A stretch of DNA of 64,000 bases from contig OX422208.1 of the NCBI GenBank assembly GCA_949130495.1, forward strand, positions 640,750,523 to 640,814,522, given 5' to 3'. The notes beneath the pieces are model-generated. The model was not told where the DNA came from, did no database searches, and saw only the letters and a list, made by a program, of their open reading frames with translations. Both the position numbers and the translations under genes were made by a program. Below, in pieces: positions 48,228 through 58,430 of the stretch (its first letter is position 1; each line of letters opens with the position of its first letter). The DNA is from Sambucus nigra. Lineage: Eukaryota > Streptophyta > Magnoliopsida > Dipsacales > Adoxaceae.

Positions 48228-48255
48228 TGGCCACGCGCCCTCACGCGTGTGGTCA
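48228..48255. repeat. GC-rich inverted repeat in AT-rich DNA
   Basis: TGGCCACGCG, a six-base spacer (ccctca) and CGCGTGTGGTCA can pair over about ten bases with one or two mismatches. It stands out against its AT-rich surroundings. Confidence 0.6.
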
Positions 48256-49439
48256 ATGTTTCTTGTCAAATCGTTCATCTTCAACCTCTCGATTTTTCAC
48301 TTTAGGGTTTAAAATCTTTTACCAGAGACATCTTCTTCATTCATAAACTATTTAAGATGATTTCTAAATAAACTCAATGTAATGTTTCATAAGGAATCTA
48401 AAGATATGAATTTTATGGATTGAGGTGCAATATACATTGAGTTTTATAACTGTGTGCTTTTCAGAAATTTTAACCTAACATTCAAAGCTTTTTCGAGTAT
48501 GGCAGGGATTCTTATGAACATAGTTGTGTTTCTGGTATGTTAAGGAACAATTTGGTTTTGATTTCAAGACTTAAGGTGGTTTGTGTGAAGAGAATTCAAA
48601 GTTTTGTGTTTTCTCAATTAGAAAACACTTTTGAAAAATTGAAACTTGTTGTTTAAATCCACGAGATTTGATCAATGAATTAGAGTTACTAAGGTTTTAA
48701 TGAATCATTTCTTAGAATTAAACCTGAGTTATAATAACTATATTAAAGTTCACCATTAAATCTCAAGCTTTAATGGCGAATTTTTCACGTTTCTTCCCAT
48801 AGGGACCGTTTTACACGTAAAATTACTATTGTTATGATTGATATAAACATACATTAATCATTAGGTAATGAAAGAATGAATTATAACACATGAAATAACA
48901 TGTTGCCTTATTTGAGAGAAACTTTCAAGTTTTTGATAGACTGAAGTGGTGAGTTTTGAATGCTTAGTTCATGGGCTTTTTATAAGGGAGAGGCCAGAGA
49001 GTTGATTAGTGTATATGGGAGGTGAAATGATGTAGGTTTTGAATGGATAAATGCATGGTTACTTGTACCTCACAAGTTTGCATGTGTATTTCATGTGATT
49101 TTTACCAATATTAGCTTAGTTGGTGGCTGATGTGTATAGGGAGTTTGTGTAAATATCAAATATTTAGGTTTTAGTCAGTGATTGGTAAGATATGTACCTA
49201 TATAGCTCTAAAAGTGAAATTTTATAAAGTTTAGGTCCATATTTGTAATTTTAAAATGTTGTAGGTGATAAAATTATTATTTCTAGTTAGTTGAATGCTA
49301 GAGGGTCAATTTGATATAAAGTTTGAGTCTATGGATTAAGTAGAGGTTAAGTTATGGTAGTTTGAAATATTCAAAGTTTAATTTCTAATTTTAAGCACAA
49401 CTTTCTAATCAAGTCAATTTTTTTGGAATTGGCTTAATT

Positions 49440-50453
49440 TCGAACAAAATAAATTGAGTCTAGACTAGATATTAATTCGAGAATATTCAAAGTCTATAAA
49501 GATTCAAGATTGAAGGAGTTGCAATATAAAGCCATGAAGAACAAATCAATTAAAGTTGCAATTTCACACTTTGTTTACACATGTACGAATAATCAAAGGG
49601 ATATGTGACTTAGAATTATGGTTAAATATTGGATGAATTAAATGTTTTTAATTTAAGAGAATTAAAATTAAAAGTTTTGAAAACGCATTTTTATATCTGA
49701 GCTAAAATAATTTATCAAATATTTGAGGATTGGATTTAAATGGGGAACTTGTTTCACTGTCGTTCAAACGACATACTAACTCGTTCTAACGATAGTGCAT
49801 GTCATTCAAATGACATCGCATGTCGCTCGAATGAGAGCACAACCTCGAATTTTGTGTTTTAGTCTTGTTGGACTCTGTTTTGCTCAGTTATAAAAACAAC
49901 ACTACATAGACGTTTTTCAGAGAGACGAACAGTTTTAAAATTCCCATTCTGTTTAGTTTCATCAAAAGTTTATTCAAGATCCAATTTTCATAATTCCAAA
50001 GGTTTGTGATCTTGATCATATTTGTTGGAAGACTTTCTACACAAGTTTCTGACTAATGTCGTTGGGAGTGGTTGAGAGTAATCCTCGCTGAAGATTGGAC
50101 TGCAATCTTTGAGGTTCGCTGCGTGTGGATCTTTACTGAAAACAAAACTGCGTGTTCTTGAGGAGTAGCTGCTATTGTTCCTTTGCTGACGACACCGATT
50201 GACACCTGCGGGTATTTGTATTTTCATTGTAATCCGTGTAAGTTGCAATTTACAAATTATAGTGAAATAAAAAGGTTTTGGCCCTTCGTGGAGTTTTTCC
50301 TGAAATTGTTTATTTTTCCCACATGCTTTATTTGTTTAATGGGTTAAATTGATTAGATGCATGTTTAGGGTTTAAAGAAGATAAAATTGGAAACAACTGA
50401 ATTTTAATTGAAAAATTGGTTTTACCTAAAGGACTTGTTAAAGGGCCTCTTCA
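49440..50453 (+). mobile_element. 5' LTR of a second TR-GAG-like family (left border uncertain)
   Basis: The LTR ends ...GGGCCTCTTCA just before a PBS. It holds four palindromes at 49758-49842 (GTCGTTCAAACGAC, TCGTTCTAACGA, GTCATTCAAATGAC, TCGCTCGAATGAGA) and a TATA box TATAAAA at 49889-49895. The last 75 bp reappear at 54688-54763. The left border could not be fixed. Confidence 0.65.
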
Positions 50454-50456
50454 ATT

Positions 50457-50468
50457 TGGTACCAGAGC
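50457..50468 (+). other. PBS (initiator tRNA-Met) of second TR-GAG family
   Basis: TGGTACCAGAGC differs from the consensus TGGTATCAGAGC by one base and lies three bases after the LTR end. Confidence 0.85.
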
Positions 50469-50512
50469 TTGTTGCACTATTTTATTGTGTTTGTGATCCC
50501 GTGACTTTAGGT

Positions 50513-51472
50513 ATGGATTTCAATAAGTTTGATGATTTTAGAACTCACATGTTTGAAACTTCTAGTTTGAAATCTCGCAAGAAGTTTGCTTTTAAATTTT
50601 TTGATAAAAGGATAATTGTGAGATGTGTCTTTGCTGCGAAGTGTTTGACCATAAGTTAGATGAGTGCCCCACTAAACTTAGCGAGAATTTTAATAAACCG
50701 TTAAATCGTATTTCTACCCTTATTGAGACTGGCCCTGAAGAACAAATTTTTTATGCTACTAAGAGAGAACTTCCCACCCTTGTGGCTAATCATGTAAGTG
50801 ACGATGATACTTTTGCATGATTCTTTCACAGTCACAGGTTGTGATACCCTAGAAAGTGAGGGTGAGCTGAGTGATGATGAGAGTGAGGATAAGAGAGACT
50901 TACAAACTGCCTTTAATGAGTTATATGAAGAAACCTTGAAAGCTAAGAAGGCAAATTTGAAGTTAGAAGTGAAATTGAAAGAACGTGCCATTGAAAATAA
51001 TAATTCCAATACTTTAATTAAGGAACTTAGGGCGTATGAGAAGAAAATTCGAGATAAGCTAGAATATGTCGAGGGTGAGAGAGATAGTATTCAAGGGTTA
51101 ATGGAGGCTATGAAAAAGGAATTACTTGAGTTTGAGGATTCTAGGCGTTTACTTGAGTCGGGTATAAGTGAGCATGAGGAGAGATTGAGAGATTCAATTA
51201 AGGTTAGATTTAATTTGGAAGCTAGGTTCGAGAAGTTAGGCAAAATCTTAGGAACTGTTCAAATTAAGGGTAATAGGTGTGGTATTGGCTTCGATAAACA
51301 TGTTTCACCCGTTCCCAAATCCAATACAAGGATAGCGAGAGAGCCACCCAGGGTTGTTAGGAGAGAGCCATCGAGGAACATTAGTTTTAATCTCCCCGTA
51401 GCAAACACTCCCCGCCGTATCTACACTTGCACACATTGCGGTAGGAGAGGTCATCTTTGGCATTTTTGCTAA
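50513..51472 (+). pseudogene. Gag-like ORFs with two zinc knuckles and a coiled coil
   Basis: After the PBS, ATG at 50513 opens a short frame (MDFNKFDDFRTH...) that lacks the usual UBN2 capsid part, so most of the N-terminal gag is deleted. The first knuckle CLCCEVFDHKLDEC (C-x2-C-x4-H-x4-C) is at about 50629-50670. A 224-codon frame, 50798-51472, is highly charged and heptad-like (ELSDDESEDKRDLQTAFNEL and on), a likely coiled coil. It ends with the second knuckle CTHCGRRGHLWHFC and a TAA. The order knuckle - coiled coil - knuckle is the same as in the array at 18818-35225. Confidence 0.83.
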
Positions 51473-52970
51473 GATCTTAAGCACGTTCCTAAAAAGTCAA
51501 AGAATTTGGTAGTTCCTATTTTAAAAATCCCTCACTCGTCGTTTCACACACACATGGGTTAGAAAATCATATTTAGAGGCGTTAGGGATTAAACTTGGTA
51601 ATACGTGTGTCATTTCACATGGATCTCCACATGTTTCATCTTTTGACTGAGCGTGTTCATCGGTTTGTCATACTCTAGTTTGTTTTTGCAATATATTCTC
51701 CCTCTAGAGTTATGACATTTATCCAGTTGTCATTTCAAGTCTATTTAAAAAAGGCAAAAAAAAATTTGGTTTTTGAATATTTTTTAAAAAATACAAAAAG
51801 ATTTTATTTCGAGTCAAATTTTTTTAAAAACACAAAAAGATTTTTGATTTTTGAGTCGTGAATATTCATGTTTAATATGTCTTGTTGGTGTGGTTGGACC
51901 CCCATAACTTCATTATCCATGTGGTTAGGGCATTTGGTTATAATTATTGATGCGTTAAATGATCTTAACCATTATTATAATCGAGTTGTCTCAAAATTCA
52001 TGGGCATTTGGATCCATCTTTGTATGTCACATGATGACCATAGTATGGGAGAACTCATTCTTCTCCCCATCACCAATGAACGGTGGTGCTTTTATTCTAA
52101 TCCAACCAAATTGGTAACAGTTCATATCGAGTGTCATCCATTGGACGCCAATGTTCTGCAAACAGAAGAGGATTTCACCTTCTTCATAGAAAAAAGAAAC
52201 CAACATGCTTAATAAAACCAAATTTCCAGAGGTAGTAGCTCAAGCTAAAGAACTTGAGAATACCTTGGAGGAAAAGATGAACTTGCGTGATGCATGCCAC
52301 GCTGTATGCAAGGAACGGATCTAAAGACCGCCCACTTCTCTTTGCAGGAGAGAAAATTTATCTCTTCTCTTCCCGTAAGCGGTTTGAGCTAGTACTTGAC
52401 TACTATCAGAGTTAGAAAACATGTATCCCCCTCTTCTTTACTCGAGGATAGTGCCCCATACCAGCACTAAGTATGCCATTCTTACACACATGCATGAGCG
52501 TTTATGAATGTTTGACATCACATGCATATTTAAGTTTAGTGAGACGTTCTTATCTCAATTTTATCATCAATGCGTAAGTAGTCTTAGAAGGGGCTGTGCA
52601 TGTAAGAACCGTTTATCGTAATGAATTAAAATGCAAAAAAAATGATGAGTGTTGTTTACAGGAAAGGGTTGCGAGTGTGTATAATTAACTCGTCGTGGTA
52701 GCCACCGTATAAAAATAGCCTCGAAAAAATTTAAACGGCATTAAAAAGATAAATATGCCAAAAATTTAGGCCATTTAGTTTAGATCACCTCAAAAGAAAA
52801 AAAAGTGTGCATTATTTATGAGGGTGTTCAAATGGAAAGTAAAAACGGGTTTGCACCACGAATCCTAGTGATAAAACATTGCATCATGACGCGATTGTTT
52901 GTGGAATCGTCAAAATTCTGGATTTGTGTGTATATTGAGTGTTTAGTTCATTAAGCTCATCTATTAATTG
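51473..52970 (+). other. Non-coding 3' region of second TR-GAG family
   Basis: No pol gene. It contains the third copy of the conserved block (52570-52830) and similar downstream phrases (GGGTTTGCAC). The frame at 51868-52212 (114 codons, MFNMSCWCGWTP...) is not recognised. Homology to the first family fades near 52970. Confidence 0.65.
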
Positions 52971-53169
52971 TCACACATGGATATAAAAATGTTTGTTGAC
53001 ATATTGCTATCAATTAGAGCATCTTGAATGTTTCAATGTACATGCCCATACACTTCATGTCCATGTTTGAGAACATTGACTATATATCGGCATGGATTTC
53101 ACAAAAAAATTAGCAGAGTATATTTTATTGGTATTTTCTATAAATATTTTTGGTTGAAAATTTCTGGGT

Positions 53170-53310
53170 TTACATTTGTTACATCGTTCAAACAATGTAT
53201 GATCTCGTTCGAACTATGTCTCATCTCGCATGAAGGTTCGTTCACCCGACATCGTTTTTTGTTTGAACGAGACTAGTTTCATTCGAATGACATTGGAACT
53301 AATATATAAC
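53170..53310 (+). promoter_or_regulatory. LTR-type promoter: palindromes plus TATA box
   Basis: Variants of TCGTTCGAACGA run from 53180 to 53295 (TCGTTCAAACAA, TCGTTCGAACTA, TTGAACGAGA, TTCATTCGAATGA). TATATAA follows at 53303-53309. The layout is that of the TR-GAG LTR promoters. It may drive the ORF that begins at 54031. Confidence 0.6.
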
Positions 53311-54030
53311 CTCGTTATCTTAGCTCATTTCGCTTGTTCCAAACACTTAGAAACCCTCATTTGCTGCTGTGTTCGACCGTCCCTCCCTGCTGCTTCTCAT
53401 GAACTCATTTTCGCCCCTAATCTCGTGGATTGAACCGATTTATCAACCCAAAATCACCCCTTTTATTGGATCAGTGTCTCAAATTGCTCGTTTAAGGTAC
53501 TTTCTCAGGTGTCCCTTCTTTTGAATCATTACTCATTCCTTGAGCATGTTTGAGTTTGGTTCTGCTATTGATTTTAGAGTGAAAAATAAAATGTGTTACA
53601 ATACACGATTTTACCTTCTAATTTAATGATTTGCTGTATCGCTCCTAGTTTGTTTTTGAGATTGAAATCAATAAACTTTTGGTGTGTGAAAAATTGGATT
53701 TTTTGGATTAAATCTCATAGATCCTATTTTATTTTTCCATGTGATAAATTTTTTGTATCCATTCTGAGTCTGTAAAAGAGGTCTTTATGATTTTTGTTCT
53801 AAAAAATATATGTTTCGAATCCCAACAAGTACCTCTCTAGTGTGGTTTATTTTTTTTACACATGTGATAGTGTATTTATCTGCTGATTGGGTTTATCGTT
53901 GTTTGGTGGTTGGTTATATTTTTGGTTAATTCGGTGGTTCGATTGGATATGTATGGAGATAGGCTCGTAGGCATCAGTCTTGTCCATTTTCCCCATCCTA
54001 CTCTACACTCGTGTTATCTGTTTACTCGAC

Positions 54031-54680
54031 ATGGCTCCTAGATGTAGGGGTAATTTTTCTAGTAGGACAGATGAGCCATCCACCTCATCACGGGCTCAGA
54101 GAGCTTGGAGTAATAGGCCATATTTCTCTCTAGTGTGTTGGCATAATGTATTTAAGTATGATCATTATTGCCATCTTGGTTTGCACATTCGCGCAGTTGT
54201 TAGGGAGAAATTCATCTCTGTAGATTAATTTTCTGAGTTATCTATTCCCTCTAGGATGTATGGTAGGGATTGGGATAGGTTGTTTGACGCACATGGTATG
54301 GTATACCCTGACATTGTTCGCGAGTTCTACTATAGGGAGATGCACACTTCTACTGGCATTCAGTCATCACTTAGGGGAGTCCAGTTGTTATTCACTACTA
54401 ATCTCATTTATGAGACGCTTCAGTTGCCACGAGTCCTTGGTGCGATTTTTCCTAAATATTATGAGGATTGTCCTTTATCTAATGAGATTATTCGACATTG
54501 TTTTTGGGAGATTCCTCACATAGGGAGTACTATGTATCACCGTTAGTTGCATACCTCATTTTGGATTTTTAATCGATTTGTGTCTTCATCATCTATCCTC
54601 GGGTCAATCACAATCAGATTAGATTTGACATAGTTTATTTTATGTACGCAGTGCGTCAAGGGTGGGACATTGATCTACGT
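54031..54680 (+). pseudogene. Putative plant transposon protein-like ORF, 3'-truncated
   Basis: ATG at 54031 (MAPRCRGNFSSRTDEPSTSS) opens a frame with one in-frame TAA at 54226, continuing as MYGRDWDRLF, then VREFYYREM and GVQLLFTTNLIYETLQLP. This pattern, a conserved VREFY followed by a RGV-x(10)-LP stretch, is that of the 'putative plant transposon protein' domain found in many plant repeat proteins. After TAG at 54544, shifted frames still read like the family (HTSFWIFNRF, NHNQIRFDI, MYAVRQGWDI) up to about 54680, where the tail of an LTR follows at once. Function is unknown for the family. It lies about 0.7 kb after an LTR-type promoter. Confidence 0.6.
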
Positions 54681-54687
54681 CAAGGGT

Positions 54688-54763
54688 GGGATAAAATTGG
54701 AAGCAACTGAATCCCAATTAAAAAATTGGTTTTACCTAAAGCACTTGTGAAAGGGCCACTTCA
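54688..54763 (+). mobile_element. Terminal 75 bp of the second-family LTR
   Basis: Matches 50378-50453 with few differences (GATAAAATTGGAA, TTGGTTTTACCTAAA, CTTGT-AAAGGGCC-CTTCA). The rest of this LTR is replaced by the transposon-protein-like sequence, so this is a junction or the end of an LTR that gained an insert. Confidence 0.82.
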
Positions 54764-54920
54764 CTAATCATTGAAACTTCAAGGACATTTAGTTAATTTA
54801 GCCAATTTGTAGGTTTTGTATAGTAGTTTAATCCTTCTTTTAGATATGTTTTGAGTTTATATATTATAGGAGGATTTAAAGGGTAATTAGGGTTTTTTAA
54901 TTCAAGGTACGGATATTATG

Positions 54921-55625
54921 CTCTTGCATCTTTAAACCCTTCAAAGAGTGTTATAAATAGAATTTAAAATCTATTTGCAAAATTATTTTGGGATGATTCT
55001 AATATGGAGGTTTATAGACATCAATGCGTGAAGTGGGAGGATTGTTACTTCTTAGATGTTAGAAAGATATAATAATTGCAAGTGGCATTAATATGTTTTG
55101 AAAGTTGAAGAAAAGAAGTTGTGTTTGGTCTAAATTCGTGTTACAAAAGTATAAAAACTCTTTGTATGCAAATAGAGGAGGTTTTCATTCTTTTAAGAAA
55201 GATAGAGAAGTCTAATGCATTGCTAAAGAGTTCATCAAACCATATCATAATGAGGTTACATGGAATCCATCTATTTCTAGAGACTTTTAATTTAAATCTC
55301 TTATGGATTTATGCAGAAAATGCAGGCCTTTATCTTTGATTTTGAAGAATATTTGGAATATATATTTTCCTTTAATGATATTTATTTTAAAATTGAAATT
55401 AGCTAAAATGGCTGTTTCAGTTGATGACATGATTCAAAAACTAGGAATGAGACTGTGTTATAGATGTAGTTTTGGGAAAACTATTAAGAATTTATTTTTG
55501 TAGAGAAATCCTGCTAAAAGGATGTGGTACCACTATGTACAGTTGTTGGGATTTTTTTAAATTTAATAATTGTTTGGCTATGTTAAGTCTTAGTGGATTA
55601 TGTTGTCTAAGAAGGATTATCTTCC
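54921..55625 (+). pseudogene. LINE, second part (RT end and zinc-finger region)
   Basis: The frame reads ASLNPSKSVINRI, then LFAKLFWDDSNMEVYRHQC and VKWEDCY (55040), later SKFVLQKYKNSLYANRG (55130) and GMRLCYRCSFGKTIKNLFL (55445), followed by NPAKRMWYHYVQLLG (55510). This is the region between RT and the C-terminal zinc-binding domain of plant LINEs. It continues the RT half at 45780-46856. Stops and shifts are frequent. Confidence 0.8.
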
Positions 55626-55872
55626 TGTACAAAAACACAGATTTTTAATTAAGTTTACGCCAGACAGAAAAAAATGCAGAATTCAACTAACAAAACGTCA
55701 ATATCTCTAAAGATCATTTTCTGTGTCATTCCGTTCATTTTATTTCTTACATTTTGGTCGAATTGAAGACTTTGATGATAAATGTTTTACCTTAGATAAA
55801 ATTTTACTTTCCTTCAAAGTATACTATTTGGAATAAGGCCTATACAAATAGTTGGTGGCATCTAGTGTTGGA

Positions 55873-56763
55873 TGAGCAGCAGATGAGCATCTACATAAAT
55901 CTACATAAAATATACTATATGGATTAATGTTTACAAAAGAAGGATGAGCATCTATATAAAGGCATGAAAAGTGAATAAAGAGTTTAGAATTATGTGATTC
56001 ATTCCAGTAACGAAGACAAATGGCGTCCTTATTTTGTATACAACACATGAGGCATCGTGAAAATATATTTATACAAGACATCACCTGCACGAGTAAGGTC
56101 AGAGGGAAAAATTGTGCTTGGGGTAGTGTCATATGGTATTGACTCATTTATTATTACATGGTGGAAAAATGATACATTCACGGTTTTGTATTTTAATAGA
56201 TTTAAGCGATAATTCCACCTATAACTTTTGTCAAGGAACACAACTAGTGGAGCTCATACAAAGAACTAATTTGATCATTTTGGATGAGGCATCCATTAAT
56301 CATCGACACACTTTGAGGCTATGGATAAAAGACTGAGAGATATTCTTTAATTCAATAATGCATATTCAAATGACAAAGTTTTTTTAGGTAAAACAGTTAT
56401 ACTTGGTATTTTTGGAAAAATCTTCCAGTTGTCCCAGGAGGAAGGAAAGAGGATATTGTAAACGACTCAATTAGTAATTCCCACATATGCGATTTTTACC
56501 ATGTTTTCTATTTAACAAAAAACATGCAAATTCAAGATTATAATAAATTCAATTCTTGGATTCTTTCACTCGGAGATGGAAGATTGCCTACATCCTCGAT
56601 CGAAGATGAACATGAGCCACGTTGGATCGAAATTCCTGAAGACATGATCAATCCACCAAGAGATGATTCCATTGTCAATAGAGTTCAATAATACATCCCA
56701 ATTTATGTCAAAACTATAAATATACAAACTATTTAATTTCACGAGGGATTCTTGTAAGAGCAC
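55873..56763 (+). pseudogene. Helitron helicase fragment, plus strand
   Basis: One main frame shows FVYNT then IVKIYLYKT at 56034-56078, where the Walker A motif (GGTGKT) has been lost. ARVRSEGKIVL follows at 56080, then IDLSDNSTYNF and GTQLVELIQRTNLIILDEAS, with Walker B kept (LIILDEA, 56255). Downstream are LPVVPGGRKEDIVNDSI in part (56425), LTKNMQIQDYNKFNSWIL (56512) and GDGRLPTSSIEDE followed by IEIPEDMINPP (56570-56660). It belongs to the same family as the Helitron on the minus strand at 16340-43060. Both ends are missing. Confidence 0.87.
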
Positions 56764-56799
56764 ATATTTATAATTGCTATAGCTTAGGCTTTATTTTAT

Positions 56800-57400
56800 T
56801 TTTGGCATATGTTGGTACAAACTAACTCATTAAATTGAACTCCGACATCTCCAAGATTAAAGACACCCCTACTAGATATCAAGGTATAAAACACGGGTGT
56901 TTATAAATTTTATAAATCATATGTTGGGATGTTAGTTCAAAACATTGAGGAGTTTTTATAAAAAAGATTTTTAAAATAAAAAATTATTTTTGAGCCTCAT
57001 TCAAACAAGAAGCAGTCTCGTTCGAACAAGAACTAGTATCTTATTAAAATAGGTTTCTAACGACTTTGGTTTTCCTTGGCATAGAATTATCATTTGAAGG
57101 ACGTTATATGAGTGTTCAAATGAAAAATCCCATGTCGTTAAAATGATTTTGGATCTCGTTCGAACGAAACCTTATTTTTTATTCAAACGAAGTCCAGTTG
57201 TGTTCGGACGACATGCTCCGCCTCAAAATTTATGAAATCTTTATAAATACTTGTTTTGTTCAGAATTTTCAGGAGACTTTGGAAAAGGCGATTTTGGCAT
57301 ATCTGATCCAAATTTTTTCCTTTTTGATCTCACAAAATCACTTTTCGATTAAAAAATTCCCCATCCTCTTATATGATTTGTGAACTTTATGGAATCCTAG
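56800..57400 (+). mobile_element. LTR-like fragment with TTCGAA palindromes
   Basis: It shares the layout of the TR-GAG LTRs: an AT-rich run (AAATAAAAAATTATTTTT), then TCGTTCGAACAA (57027), TCGTTCGAACGA (57155) and related sites to 57213, then a TATA box TATAAAT at 57242-57248. No PBS, gag or partner LTR is seen, so it is a fragment. No gene is present. Confidence 0.6.
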
Positions 57401-58350
57401 TGTGACACCCCGCCTAATAAAATACCGGGTAATCAGTCCTATATCAAATTAAAACAGGAATCCCAGTTGGTTCATTCTTAGCATCACTGTCGAAAACCTT
57501 TTTAAAACTTACTAACCACCTAGTATTCCAAAAAAAGCCAGTGCAAAATTTTAACTTTTTATTTAAACAAGACAAAACCTGCGGAATATACATATAACCT
57601 ATTCACAACAACTGAGTCAAATCAACTGAATAAATAATTAAAATACTTGTCGAATAAACGATCGGACACCAAATTAAATAGTCCAACAATAATCATCCAA
57701 CAACTGAATAAATAAATCTGAAAACTGTACTGAAAAATCTGGGAGACAAGCCCTAAGTAAAATTGAAACTGATAGACGATTCCTGCTCTAGGAAAGAATG
57801 AACGATGCATCTAATCCAAGATCCTGCTAGCATCCACATGTGCCACAGCTACGTGTCCCTGGAATAGAATATCAAGTTTGGCATCCTTGTGGCTGGACAC
57901 CTAAAAGGTTTTGAAAATAGTTTTATAGCAAGGGTTAGAACCCAAAATATTTTGAAAATATTTAGCCAATGATTAACTTGCAGTAATAAAATATGCATGA
58001 ATGCGCTTCATATTTTAGTTAGTGTCTCACTCCCTCGAGGACAGACTCACCCCTCAACTAATGTGCACACTTAACACCTTCTTTATAGCCCACTTAGTCC
58101 TCTACCCCTAAACTATATTCTTGAAATAACTCTTATCAACTGCCCTACTCAATCCTGAGTATTTTAAACGCATGATTTATAAGTTATTTACCACCTTATC
58201 TTAGTTAATCATCTTTCCTTCCAAGTCATATAACATTCACTAGTCATATAAATAATACAATTTTCTCCATGAATTTGGATTACCCGTATATAATCATTCA
58301 CCCCATTATATATACGTAAAGTTATCTTACAACAATCACACGTATATTGT
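57401..58350 (-). mobile_element. LTR-like fragment starting TGTGACACCCC
   Basis: TGTGACACCCCGCC is a typical start of a chromovirus-type LTR read in this orientation. The stretch continues beyond the LINE at 60174-60640. No coding sequence is visible, and the partner and element type are not determined. The frames at 57622-57810 and 58209-58418 are not recognised. Confidence 0.45.
58281..58350. repeat. Imperfect direct repeat, left of LINE
   Basis: This 70-bp copy (TACCCGTATATAATC..., CACACGTATATTG) matches 60174-60240 at roughly four positions in five. The LINE lies between the two copies. Confidence 0.8.
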
Positions 58351-58430
58351 GCTTTTTTTTTCCCAATAGGAATGAGTCCTATGAATTTATTCAAAATAAA
58401 TGAGGAAAAGCCACTCATTGGTGGCTTACA

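Larger units (their letters stand above)
46857..54920. mobile_element. Composite insertion of about 8 kb inside the LINE
   Basis: The left end begins TGTCACACC, a common LTR start. The direct repeat CTCTT flanks both sides (46852-46856 and 54921-54925), with one T missing after the right copy. The LINE frame before (LYNLF) and after (ASLNPSKSVINRI) reads as one protein. Inside are a TR-GAG relative (to 54763), a transposon-protein ORF and unassigned DNA. The right end (...TATTATG) lacks CA, so the outer element is not identified. I see no gene at 46857-49400. Confidence 0.6.

Noticed and set aside
54764..54920. Possible host exon between LTR tail and LINE
   Set aside because: Short AT-rich sequence with no frame. 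It is better explained as the end of the outer insertion.
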